From positions 2,370,501 through 2,434,500 of the forward strand of contig NZ_CP049834.1 in NCBI RefSeq assembly GCF_019916085.1: DNA of 64,000 bases. The letters run 5' to 3'. Positions within the stretch are counted from its first letter, which is position 1, and the number at the start of each line of letters is the position of its first letter. This DNA is from Aquirufa lenticrescens (lineage in GTDB: Bacteria > Bacteroidota > Bacteroidia > Cytophagales > Spirosomataceae). Below, piece by piece: positions 1-8,589 of the stretch. A program made the translations under genes and the position numbers. Under the pieces are notes generated by a model. That model was not told the origin of the DNA. It did not search any database and saw only the letters and a list, made by a program, of their open reading frames with translations.

Positions 1-271
1 TCTCCTTAATGTATAAATCCTCTAAGTAGAAGCGTCTCCCCTTCCAAGTAGAGAAACGGTAATACCACAAAGAAAATCCACCTAATTCTCCATTTAGATA
101 AATGAGATTAGCGGAAAATAAAGGATTATCTGAAAAACCTTCACCCACATAATCATCTATGGTGGAACTAACTTCTTCTGGAGCCTTTTCAAAGATGGCT
201 AACTCCATCACTAAATCTCGGACTAAGCCGATATCTTCTTTTGTGGCTCTGCGAATTTCTATCTTATCCAT
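1..271 (-). CDS. GNAT family N-acetyltransferase, 3' end beyond the window
   Basis: The reverse strand reads from an ATG at 271 and begins MDKIEIRRATKEDIGLV. It stays open to the window edge, so about 90 residues are visible and the C-terminus is missing. The opening (RRATKEDI), the FSANLIYLNGELGGFSLWYY segment and the RFYLEDLYIKE strand resemble GNAT acetyltransferases of the diamine/spermidine type, in which the LEDLYV-like strand precedes the acetyl-CoA loop. That loop itself is not in view. Its start overlaps the rluD stop by 8 nt (ATGGATAA), so the two are probably translationally coupled. The family call is reasonable; the substrate cannot be told from this fragment. Confidence 0.75.
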   Translation of the reverse strand, partial: MDKIEIRRATKEDIGLVRDLVMELAIFEKAPEEVSSTIDDYVGEGFSDNPLFSANLIYLNGELGGFSLWYYRFSTWKGRRFYLEDLYIKE

Positions 272-1295
272 TGATGGCTCTAAGTTTAGTTAAAAGGCTT
301 AAAAAATCTTCGGGAAATTCCTGTTCAAATTGCATAATTTCATTAGTTGTAGGATGAATAAATCCTAATGAATAGGCATGTAGGGCTTGTCTTGGACATA
401 TTTTAAATGCATTGTCAATAAAGGCTTTATATCCAGCCATCGATGACATATAGCGTATTTTGTCTCCTCCATAAGTCGAATCTGAAAACAAAGGATGGCC
501 AATCGATTGAAAATGCGCTCTGATTTGATGGGTTCTTCCCGTTTCTAGTTTAAACTTCACAAAAGAGGCAAAACCAAAAGTTTCCATCACCTCATAGTGA
601 GTAATCGCAATTCTGCCATACTCAGAATCCTCTGGAAAAATGGCTTGAATCTTACGGTCCTTTGGACTTCTACCTATCTTACTGCGTATGGTTCCTTTTA
701 ATTCCTTAGGAACGCCCCAGCAAATCGCATAATAGGTTCTTTCGATACTATGTTCGAAGAACTGTTGGCCTAGAAAATTAAGGGCAAATTCCGTTTTTCC
801 AATAACCAAAATACCTGATGTATCCTTATCGATTCGGTGTACTAAGCCGGGACGTATGTCTTTTTGTCCGGGGAGATTTTGGCAATGAAATAATAAACCA
901 TTCACCAATGTACCGGACCAATTACCTTGTGCAGGATGCACCACCATTCCTGGAGACTTATTGACCAAAATCAATTGTTCGTCTTCGTAAATAATATCGA
1001 TAGGGATATCTTCTGGATATACTTCTTTATCACGTGGAGGAGTTGCAAATGATACTGAAATCGTATCTAAGGGCTTAACGCGGTAATTCGACTTGATTAA
1101 TCCTCCATTGACTTTTACTGAACCAGCATCGATACCTACTTGGATCTTATTGCGACTAGTTCCCGCAATTTTAATCATCAAATATTTGTCGATTCTGAGT
1201 AATTGCTGACCTTTGTCAACGGTGAAATTAAAATGCTCAAATAAATCATCTTCCTCTTCAGAGTCAGGAGCATTCATTTCTGGATCGATGGACAT
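264..1295 (-). CDS. rluD: RluD-type 23S rRNA pseudouridine synthase
   Basis: This enzyme of the RluA/RluD family converts uridines of large-subunit rRNA to pseudouridine. Residues 34-64 form an S4-like RNA-binding domain (RIDKYL...GSVKVNG). The catalytic motif HRIDKDTSG lies at about 153-161, with the nucleophilic Asp near 156, and RTHQIRAHF is the conserved C-terminal segment. The length of 343 aa is normal for a Bacteroidota RluD. A second Met (residue 7, at 1277) could be the real start. The upstream ATG at 1295 overlaps the divergently oriented start of the next gene, leaving no intergenic room. The RluD rather than RluC/RluA assignment rests on overall architecture and is likely but not certain. 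Confidence 0.9.
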   Translation of the reverse strand: MSIDPEMNAPDSEEEDDLFEHFNFTVDKGQQLLRIDKYLMIKIAGTSRNKIQVGIDAGSVKVNGGLIKSNYRVKPLDTISVSFATPPRDKEVYPEDIPIDIIYEDEQLILVNKSPGMVVHPAQGNWSGTLVNGLLFHCQNLPGQKDIRPGLVHRIDKDTSGILVIGKTEFALNFLGQQFFEHSIERTYYAICWGVPKELKGTIRSKIGRSPKDRKIQAIFPEDSEYGRIAITHYEVMETFGFASFVKFKLETGRTHQIRAHFQSIGHPLFSDSTYGGDKIRYMSSMAGYKAFIDNAFKICPRQALHAYSLGFIHPTTNEIMQFEQEFPEDFLSLLTKLRAING

Positions 1296-2127
1296 AGCAA
1301 ATTTCGAATTTAACGCGTTACACTTACCGTCTCCGATAGAAGAGATTTTTGATGAATGCTGGAATTCAAAAGGAATTCAGGTGTTTGTCAAAAGAGACGA
1401 CCTCATCCATCCCATCATATCGGGAAATAAGTGGCGCAAATTAAAAAATTATCTCCAAACCTTTTCATTTAGCACCCATTCTGGCCTATTAAGTTTTGGT
1501 GGAGCCTATTCGAATCACTTGTATGCGCTCGCCTTTGCTGGTCATTCTCTAGGAATTCCTACGGTGGGTATTATCCGTGGAGAAGAGCTAACAATCAATA
1601 GTAATACCTATTTAAGTCAAATGAATGCTTGGGGAATGCAATTGCATTTTATCTCGAGAACGGACTATCGTTCTAAACCCATTCCATCTGCTTATGAAAA
1701 TTACGCTGTCATTGCGGAGGGTGGATTTGGCGAATTAGCGATACAAGGGATGGAAGACCTAGTGAGTGAGTTACCTGTTTGTGATATGATATATACGGCA
1801 ATAGGAACGGGAGCTACGGCAATTGGAATAGCCAAGAATATAGATAAGCCCGTAGTGGGTATTTTAACATTAAATAACGGTTCAGAGATAGAGGCTCATT
1901 CATTGCCTACCAATATATGTATCGAAGATGCCTATGTATTTGGTAAATATGCTAAACAGAATGATGAATTAGATCTTTTTTGTGCCGAATTTCATCTCAA
2001 ACACGGTATTTCCATTGAACCAATTTACACAGGTCGTATGTTTTATGCTTTATCGGAACACATAAAAAATGGCCACATAGTTCCGAATACGAAACTAGTG
2101 GCCATCCATACAGGAGGAGTTAAATAA
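1288..2127 (+). CDS. PLP enzyme: D-cysteine desulfhydrase / ACC deaminase family
   Basis: This 279-aa protein is a fold-type II PLP enzyme of the 1-aminocyclopropane-1-carboxylate deaminase/D-cysteine desulfhydrase family. VKRDDLIHPIISGNKWRKLK (from about residue 34) carries the Schiff-base lysine, near residue 48. SFGGAYSNHLYALA and the glycine-rich IGTGATAIG follow the family pattern. I chose the ATG at 1288; an in-frame TTG at 1213 would extend the protein backwards over the rluD start region with low-complexity Ser/Lys sequence, which looks spurious. Bacterial members often act on D-cysteine rather than ACC, and the substrate is not decidable here. It converges on sufB with a gap of only 2 nt. 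Confidence 0.85.
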   Translation: MDIANFEFNALHLPSPIEEIFDECWNSKGIQVFVKRDDLIHPIISGNKWRKLKNYLQTFSFSTHSGLLSFGGAYSNHLYALAFAGHSLGIPTVGIIRGEELTINSNTYLSQMNAWGMQLHFISRTDYRSKPIPSAYENYAVIAEGGFGELAIQGMEDLVSELPVCDMIYTAIGTGATAIGIAKNIDKPVVGILTLNNGSEIEAHSLPTNICIEDAYVFGKYAKQNDELDLFCAEFHLKHGISIEPIYTGRMFYALSEHIKNGHIVPNTKLVAIHTGGVK

Positions 2128-2129
2128 CA

Positions 2130-3578
2130 CTATCCTACTGAACCTTCTAATGAAATAGCTAACAGCTTTTGCGCTTCCACGGCAAATTCCATCGGTAATT
2201 GATTCAATACTTCTTTAGCATATCCATTAACGATTAAAGCAATCGCAGTTTCAGTACTTAAACCACGCTGGTTGCAATAAAAGATTTGATCCTCCCCAAT
2301 TTTGGAAGTAGTCGCCTCGTGTTCAACAGATGCTGTATTATTCTTTACTTCAAGATAAGGGAATGTATGTGCACCGCACTTATCTCCAAGCAATAATGAA
2401 TCGCATTGTGAGAAATTCTTAGATCCATCTGCTTTTCTAGCCACTTGAACTAAACCGCGATACGAATTCTGGGAGAATCCGGCTGATATACCTTTGGAAA
2501 CAATACGAGATTTTGAATGCTTACCTAAGTGAATCATTTTAGTACCAGTATCAGCTTGTTGGTAATTATTCGTAACGGCTACAGAATAGAACTCCCCTAT
2601 TGAATAATCCCCTTTCAAGATGACAGATGGGTACTTCCATGTTACAGCTGAACCCGTTTCTACCTGAGTCCAAGATAATTTAGAATGAGCACCATCACAA
2701 ATCCCACGTTTTGTTACGAAATTATAGATACCTCCTTTTCCTTCTTTATCACCTGGATACCAGTTTTGAACCGTTGAATACTTCACTTCGGCACCTGCAT
2801 GAACATATATTTCTACTACAGCTGCATGCAATTGATTTTCATCACGCATCGGCGCAGTACAACCCTCTAGGTAAGAAACATAGGATTCATCTTCCGCTAC
2901 GATCAAGGTACGCTCAAATTGACCTGTTCCTGATGCATTGATACGGAAATAGGTTGATAATTCCATCGGGCAACGAACGCCTTTAGGAATATAACAGAAC
3001 GATCCATCTGAAAATACCGCACTGTTTAACGCAGCAAAGTAATTATCCTTTACAGGGACAACAGACCCTAAGTATTTCTTAATCAATTCTGGGTGCTCTC
3101 TAACAGCCTCAGAAATGGAACAAAAGATGACTCCTTTTTCTGCCAAAGTCTCCTTGAACGTTGTAGCTACTGAAACAGAGTCAATGACAGCATCAACAGC
3201 CACATTCGAAAGACGCTTTTGTTCATCTAACGAAATTCCTAATTTCTCAAAAGTTCTACGTAATTCGGGATCGATTTCATCCAAAGAATTCAATTGCTTC
3301 TTTTGAACAGGAGCTGAATAGTACTTCAACTCATCATATTTTGCGGGAGTATACAGCAAATTAGCCCAATCTGGTTCAGCTAACGTTCTCCAGTAACGGT
3401 AGGCGGATAATCGCCATTCCAACATCCAATCTGGTTCATTCTTTTTCTCTGAAATAAAATGAATGATTGATTCACTTAAACCAATAGGCGCTTCGTCTGT
3501 CTCGAAATAAGACTCAAAACCATATTTGTAATCGGTTGAAGTTACTTCTTGTAAAATATCGTCTACTTTCTCTGCCAT
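2130..3578 (-). CDS. sufB: Fe-S cluster assembly scaffold SufB
   Basis: SufB is the scaffold subunit of the SUF (SufBCD) iron-sulfur cluster assembly complex in the cytosol. The sequence is conserved throughout: [20 protein letters not shown], the [19 protein letters not shown] segment, and [23 protein letters not shown], followed by a C-terminal region with [19 protein letters not shown] place the start at [11 protein letters not shown] (482 aa); upstream in-frame Met codons at 3599 and 3581 are possible. A TAATTTTG -7 element at 3604-3597 would put transcription start near 3590, which excludes the 3599 Met. Unusually, sufC and sufD are not next to it: the downstream neighbour is convergent and the upstream neighbour is an Lrp regulator. 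Confidence 0.95.
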   Translation of the reverse strand: MAEKVDDILQEVTSTDYKYGFESYFETDEAPIGLSESIIHFISEKKNEPDWMLEWRLSAYRYWRTLAEPDWANLLYTPAKYDELKYYSAPVQKKQLNSLDEIDPELRRTFEKLGISLDEQKRLSNVAVDAVIDSVSVATTFKETLAEKGVIFCSISEAVREHPELIKKYLGSVVPVKDNYFAALNSAVFSDGSFCYIPKGVRCPMELSTYFRINASGTGQFERTLIVAEDESYVSYLEGCTAPMRDENQLHAAVVEIYVHAGAEVKYSTVQNWYPGDKEGKGGIYNFVTKRGICDGAHSKLSWTQVETGSAVTWKYPSVILKGDYSIGEFYSVAVTNNYQQADTGTKMIHLGKHSKSRIVSKGISAGFSQNSYRGLVQVARKADGSKNFSQCDSLLLGDKCGAHTFPYLEVKNNTASVEHEATTSKIGEDQIFYCNQRGLSTETAIALIVNGYAKEVLNQLPMEFAVEAQKLLAISLEGSVG

Positions 3579-3633
3579 CATTTTGCATTTAAAATACAAA
3601 ATTACAAAAGGATTTTGGAGAAAAATAGACTTA

Positions 3634-3652
3634 GTTTAGAATAAATCTAAAC
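3634..3652. promoter_or_regulatory. Perfect inverted repeat between the Lrp gene and sufB
   Basis: GTTTAGA, a 5-nt spacer (ATAAA) and TCTAAAC form a perfect 7-bp inverted repeat about 30 nt upstream of the inferred sufB -7 element. It has no good T-run on either side, so it is a weak candidate for a terminator and equally a candidate operator. Confidence 0.4.
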
Positions 3653-3654
3653 AA

Positions 3655-4119
3655 CTAAAATAAAGGCGTATTTCTGATTAAACTTTCTTCTAAAGAAATA
3701 AAAGTTTCTGTCCGTTGAATCCCCGTAACACGTTGAATCTTATCATGTAAGACTTCACGTAAATGTTGCGTATCTCGGCAGATTATTTTGGCGAAAATGG
3801 AATATATACCGGTCGTATAATGAATATTAACTACTTCAGGGATCTGTTCTAACTGTTTGGCCACATCTTCATATAAACTACTCTTATCTAAATAGATGCC
3901 TAAAAATGCGGTAATGTCCCACCCTATTTTCGAATAATCAATGAGCAGTTGAGCTCCTTTTACGATACCCAAAGATTCCATTTTTTTCATCCGTACGTGA
4001 ACCGTACCACCAGAAACATCTAAGCGAGAACCAATTTCCGTATAAGGTAAATTCGCATCTTTTACTAAAATTTCCAGTATTTTATAATCTAGAGGATCAA
4101 GCTCAAACTTCTTTTCCAT
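3655..4119 (-). CDS. Lrp/AsnC family transcriptional regulator
   Basis: This 154-aa Lrp/AsnC-type DNA-binding regulator (leucine/feast-famine family) has an N-terminal winged helix-turn-helix at residues 6-60 (LDYKILEILVKDANLPYTEI, then SGGTVHVRMKKMESLGIV). The C-terminal RAM/AsnC ligand domain covers about 68-145. It binds DNA as dimers or higher oligomers and usually responds to an amino acid; which one is unknown. It ends 76 nt before the sufB start, and a GTTTAGA-N5-TCTAAAC inverted repeat lies in that gap. That repeat could be its own terminator stem or an operator for sufB. Family is certain, regulon unknown. Confidence 0.93.
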   Translation of the reverse strand: MEKKFELDPLDYKILEILVKDANLPYTEIGSRLDVSGGTVHVRMKKMESLGIVKGAQLLIDYSKIGWDITAFLGIYLDKSSLYEDVAKQLEQIPEVVNIHYTTGIYSIFAKIICRDTQHLREVLHDKIQRVTGIQRTETFISLEESLIRNTPLF

Positions 4120-4186
4120 TGAATTTTCGTAATTATTTCAGGTTCGAATTAAAAATTATGCAAAAAAAGACATTTATTTTTGAAAA

Positions 4187-4220
4187 TTTTTGAAAAATTA
4201 AAAATCTCCTTCTATATTTG
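4187..4220 (+). promoter_or_regulatory. Bacteroidota-type promoter of the long tRNA
   Basis: TTTTTG at 4187-4192 and TATATTTG at 4213-4220 are separated by 20 nt. This matches the Bacteroidota sigma-A consensus (TTTG, 19-21 nt, TAnnTTTG). It lies about 35 nt before the tRNA, so transcription should begin close to 4227. Confidence 0.75.
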
Positions 4221-4254
4221 TCCTACTAATTATTGCAAAGGTAATAATTTTCAC

Positions 4255-4397
4255 TGTAGGGTGATGAAATTGGCAGACGTGCCCTCCTGTCTCGGGGGTG
4301 GTGAGTTCAGGATAAACACGGCATAATGGGTTGACCACTAAATCAGTTCTGTGTCGAGGCTAACTGCACCTTGGAGGTTCGAATCCTTCTCCTACAG
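4255..4397 (+). tRNA. Atypical tRNA, anticodon GUC, with a 74-nt variable region
   Basis: A complete tRNA core is visible. The acceptor stem is 4255-4261 with 4390-4396 (7 bp, one G-U). U8 is present, and the D-arm is 4264-4280 with a 3-bp stem and the class-II loop AAATTGGCAGA. The anticodon stem CCCTC/GGGGG encloses the loop CTGTCTC at 4287-4293, giving anticodon GUC (4289-4291). The T-arm is 4373-4389 with loop TTCGAAT. G73 is at 4397 and CCA is not encoded. The tertiary pairs A15-U48, U8-A14, G18-U55 and G19-C56 are all possible. The variable region, 4299-4372, is about five times the normal class-II size and folds into an 8-bp stem (4300-4307 with 4362-4370, one bulge) plus an inner 6-bp stem. 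U37 is unusual. The D-arm resembles tRNA-Leu, whereas the anticodon, C38, G2-C71 and G73 fit tRNA-Asp. Confidence 0.8.
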
Positions 4398-4443
4398 CAT
4401 TTTAATTAATTTGGTTTTTAGTTTGTTGATGAAGTGTAATGTT

Positions 4444-4476
4444 AAAAGCAATCTTATTTTAGGATTGCTTTTTTTA
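4444..4476 (+). terminator. Rho-independent terminator after the long tRNA
   Basis: AAAGCAATC, an 8-10 nt loop and GATTGCTTT form a 9-bp stem followed by a run of T. It closes a stand-alone tRNA transcription unit of roughly 250 nt starting near 4227. Confidence 0.85.
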
Positions 4477-4541
4477 TTGTTTATTAATCTATATATTTGG
4501 TAGACAAACTAGTTTTTTTAATAAACTTAACCCCTATTATT

Positions 4542-5177
4542 ATGTCATTAAGATTAGGAGATATTGCACCAGACTTTAGTGCAGATACTACATTAGGCCA
4601 CATTAATTTTCATGAATTCATTGGTGATTCTTGGGTATTATTATTCAGCCACCCAGCAGATTTTACTCCCGTATGTACCACAGAATTAGGCAAAACGGCT
4701 CTTTTAGATGGTGAATTCCAAAAACGTCACGTGAAGCCTATCGCTATTTCAGTGGATAGCTTAGATTCACACAATAAATGGGTACCAGATATCGAAGAAG
4801 TAAATTCAGTGAAAATGAATTTCCCCATTATCGCAGATCCTGAGAAAAAGGTGGCTTTATTGTACGACATGATTCACCCGAATGCTTCCGAGAAAGCAAC
4901 GGTACGTTCCGTATTTGTCATTGGACCCGATAAGAAAATCAAATTGACGTTGACCTACCCTGCTTCAACAGGACGCAACTTTACTGAGATTTTGCGTGTC
5001 ATTGATTCTTTACAATTAACAGCGAATTATCAAGTGGCAACGCCAGCTGATTGGGTTAATGGTGATGATGTAATTATCGTTCCTGCAGTCTCTAATGAAG
5101 ATGCCGTAGCTAAATTCCCTAAAGGTTTCACTTCGGTTAAACCGTATTTACGTAAAACGCCTCAACCGAATTTATAG
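4542..5177 (+). CDS. 1-Cys (Prx6-type) peroxiredoxin
   Basis: This thiol peroxidase reduces hydrogen peroxide and organic peroxides in the cytosol. The Prx motif P-x3-T-x2-C is PADFTPVC at residues 38-45, so Cys45 is the peroxidatic cysteine. The 211-aa length and the long C-terminal part (VKPYLRKTPQP) match the Prx6/AhpC-TSA subfamily rather than AhpC. No second resolving cysteine is obvious, which supports a 1-Cys mechanism. I start it at MSLRLGDIAPDF; an in-frame TTG at 4497 would add residues lying immediately after the tRNA terminator and is unlikely. A monocistronic unit is suggested by the terminator at 5198-5235. Confidence 0.93.
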   Translation: MSLRLGDIAPDFSADTTLGHINFHEFIGDSWVLLFSHPADFTPVCTTELGKTALLDGEFQKRHVKPIAISVDSLDSHNKWVPDIEEVNSVKMNFPIIADPEKKVALLYDMIHPNASEKATVRSVFVIGPDKKIKLTLTYPASTGRNFTEILRVIDSLQLTANYQVATPADWVNGDDVIIVPAVSNEDAVAKFPKGFTSVKPYLRKTPQPNL

Positions 5178-5197
5178 TAGGTTGAAACACATCTTAA

Positions 5198-5236
5198 ATG
5201 CCAAAATTCATTACAGGTGGATTTTGGCATTTTTTA
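5198..5236 (+). terminator. Terminator of the peroxiredoxin gene
   Basis: ATGCCAAAAT at 5198-5207 pairs perfectly with ATTTTGGCAT at 5221-5230 across a 13-nt loop and is followed by TTTTT. The 3' arm also contains the TTTTG that serves as the -33 box of the pgi promoter. Confidence 0.85.
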
Positions 5237-5255
5237 TTTTTAAAACGTATTTTTG
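5223..5255 (+). promoter_or_regulatory. pgi promoter nested in the upstream terminator
   Basis: TTTG at 5223-5226 and TATTTTTG at 5248-5255 are spaced by 21 nt and match the Bacteroidota consensus. The -33 element lies inside the 3' arm of the preceding terminator. Confidence 0.7.
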
Positions 5256-5258
5256 TAG

Positions 5259-6923
<1,665 letters not shown>

Positions 6924-8285
6924 TTAGGCTTTCAACAAAGCAATCATTTCAGAGATGGAGAGCAGATTCTGTTCTCCATTTTTCATATCCTTTACATTCG
7001 CTTTTCCTTCTTTCAATTCAGACTCCCCTATCACAGCGACATAAGCGATTTTTTTCTTGTCTGCGAATTCGAAAGATTTCTTGATTTTGGCAATATCTGG
7101 ATAAACTTCCGCTGGAATTCCGGCTTTACGTAATTCATTGGCCATTCCTAAACTGGCTTTTCGTCCAGTCTCATCGAAATAGGTAAATAGAATGGCACTA
7201 GCACTAGTTGCCATTTCAGGGAAAAGCGTTAATTCTTCCATGACATCCAAAATACGTTCGATACCAAAAGAGATTCCCACGCCTGACATATTAGGCAATC
7301 CAAAAGAACTCGTTAAATCATCGTAACGTCCACCTCCCACAATGGAGCCAAAAGGAAGGTCTACTGCTTTTCCTTCATAAATCAACCCAGTATAATAGCT
7401 TAAGCCGCGGGCTAATTTATAATCGAAAACAAGATTATCGGAAGAAAAACCATTGGTATCAGATAAAGACAAAACCTCTTTAATCTCTGCTAAACCTTGT
7501 AAACCTATGGTATTCGTATTAAAAAATGCGGATAATTTGGCAATTTTCTCTTCATTAGAACCATCAAATAAAACAAGATCCTTTATGGCTTCTGTTTTAT
7601 CTTCTGTAAATCCATTCTGAACTAATTCCTTAGCCACATTTTCCCAACCTATCTTATCTAACTTATCCAATGCTACGGCAAAGGCAACAAAACGAGCACT
7701 TTCACCTAGGCTATCCACAATTCCTGCTAATATTTTACGGGAATTCAGGTAAAGGTTAACTCTAAGTTTTAAGGAATTGAAAATTGATTGAAATAAGGCT
7801 ATAAGCTCTGCCTCATTGACTAATGAATCTGAACCAATAATATCAGCATCACATTGATAGAACTCGCGGTAACGACCTCTTTGCGGACGATCTGCTCTCC
7901 AAACCGGCTGAATTTGGTAGCGACGGAATGGAAAAGCCAACTCATTACGATTCATGGCAACGAATCGTGCAAAAGGTACTGTTAAATCGTAGCGAAGACC
8001 TTTTTCAGAGATTTTAGAAGTCAATGATTTAGAACCAGCATCCATGTCAGAAGGTGAAACCTTGGATAAATAATCACCGCTATTCAAAATTTTAAATAGC
8101 AATTGATCGCCTTCCTCACCATATTTTCCCGTCAAGGTAGACAAATTCTCAATAGCTGGAGTTTCAATTGTTTGAAAGCCAAATCCTTGAAAATGAGTCT
8201 TTATGATGTCAAATACGTAATTACGTTTTGCCATTTCTGTAGGACCAAAATCCCTTGTACCTCGTGCGTTTGCTGGTTTCTGCAT
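6924..8285 (-). CDS. hisS: Histidyl-tRNA synthetase
   Basis: This class II aminoacyl-tRNA synthetase charges tRNA-His. The 453-aa protein opens with the typical KPANARGTRDFGP. It shows motif 2 (RYDLTVPFARFVA, then FRRYQIQPVWRADRPQRGR), the histidine-specific ARGLSYYTGLIYE segment and motif 3 (GGGRYDDL...GVGISFGIERI). A C-terminal anticodon-binding domain follows from about residue 355. A TAAATTTG -7 element lies at 8306-8299 just upstream of the start, without an obvious -33 box. Confidence 0.97.
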   Translation of the reverse strand: MQKPANARGTRDFGPTEMAKRNYVFDIIKTHFQGFGFQTIETPAIENLSTLTGKYGEEGDQLLFKILNSGDYLSKVSPSDMDAGSKSLTSKISEKGLRYDLTVPFARFVAMNRNELAFPFRRYQIQPVWRADRPQRGRYREFYQCDADIIGSDSLVNEAELIALFQSIFNSLKLRVNLYLNSRKILAGIVDSLGESARFVAFAVALDKLDKIGWENVAKELVQNGFTEDKTEAIKDLVLFDGSNEEKIAKLSAFFNTNTIGLQGLAEIKEVLSLSDTNGFSSDNLVFDYKLARGLSYYTGLIYEGKAVDLPFGSIVGGGRYDDLTSSFGLPNMSGVGISFGIERILDVMEELTLFPEMATSASAILFTYFDETGRKASLGMANELRKAGIPAEVYPDIAKIKKSFEFADKKKIAYVAVIGESELKEGKANVKDMKNGEQNLLSISEMIALLKA

Positions 8286-8326
8286 ATTTCTAAAAAAACA
8301 AATTTAATTAATTATGCTATAATATT

Positions 8327-8356
8327 TTTGATAATAGTCGATTTTAGCTATTTTTG
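8327..8356 (+). promoter_or_regulatory. Promoter of the 47-residue basic protein
   Basis: TTTG at 8327-8330 and TATTTTTG at 8349-8356 are spaced by 18 nt, one short of the usual 19. It lies about 20 nt before the start codon and is divergent from hisS. Confidence 0.6.
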
Positions 8357-8376
8357 CAAACCAAATTATCAAAGAC

Positions 8377-8520
8377 ATGGCAGTAACTAGACTAAAACGT
8401 AAAGACAGAAGAAATAAAGCAGTAGCTAACAACAAGGTTGCAGCTATCAAAATTTTAAAAGCAAGACCTACCATCAAGTTAGTTGATGTAGAAGCTATTA
8501 AAGCTAGCTTTGCTAAATAA
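8377..8520 (+). CDS. Small basic conserved protein, 47 aa
   Basis: The frame from ATG 8377 to TAA 8520 encodes a lysine/arginine-rich 47-residue protein. It starts MAVTRLKRKDRRNKAVANNK and ends with VDVEAIKASFAK. It is flanked by a good promoter (8327-8356) and a strong terminator (8541-8564), so it is a dedicated short transcription unit and not random coding. I recall proteins of this kind as uncharacterised conserved genes in Bacteroidota, but I cannot name a function. The basic composition suggests nucleic-acid or ribosome contact; that is inference only. No Cys, no signal peptide and no transmembrane segment are visible. Confidence 0.8.
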   Translation: MAVTRLKRKDRRNKAVANNKVAAIKILKARPTIKLVDVEAIKASFAK

Positions 8521-8540
8521 GAATTATATTCTTTATATTT

Positions 8541-8565
8541 AAACCGGTTTATGCCGGTTTTTTTA
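8541..8565 (+). terminator. Terminator of the 47-residue protein gene
   Basis: AAACCGG and CCGGTTT pair around a short TTTATG loop and are followed by TTTTT. The stem is GC-rich and the T-run is clear. Confidence 0.85.
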
Positions 8566-8589
8566 TGCTCAATCCAATCCTATTCAACA

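Noticed and set aside
1213-1287. TTG-initiated extension of the PLP enzyme
   Set aside because: Low-complexity Ser/Lys residues lying antisense to the rluD N-terminus; the ATG at 1288 fits the family N-terminus better.
4299-4372. Group I intron in the tRNA
   Set aside because: The insert is only 74 nt, far below the size of a self-splicing intron, and lies in the variable region rather than the anticodon loop.
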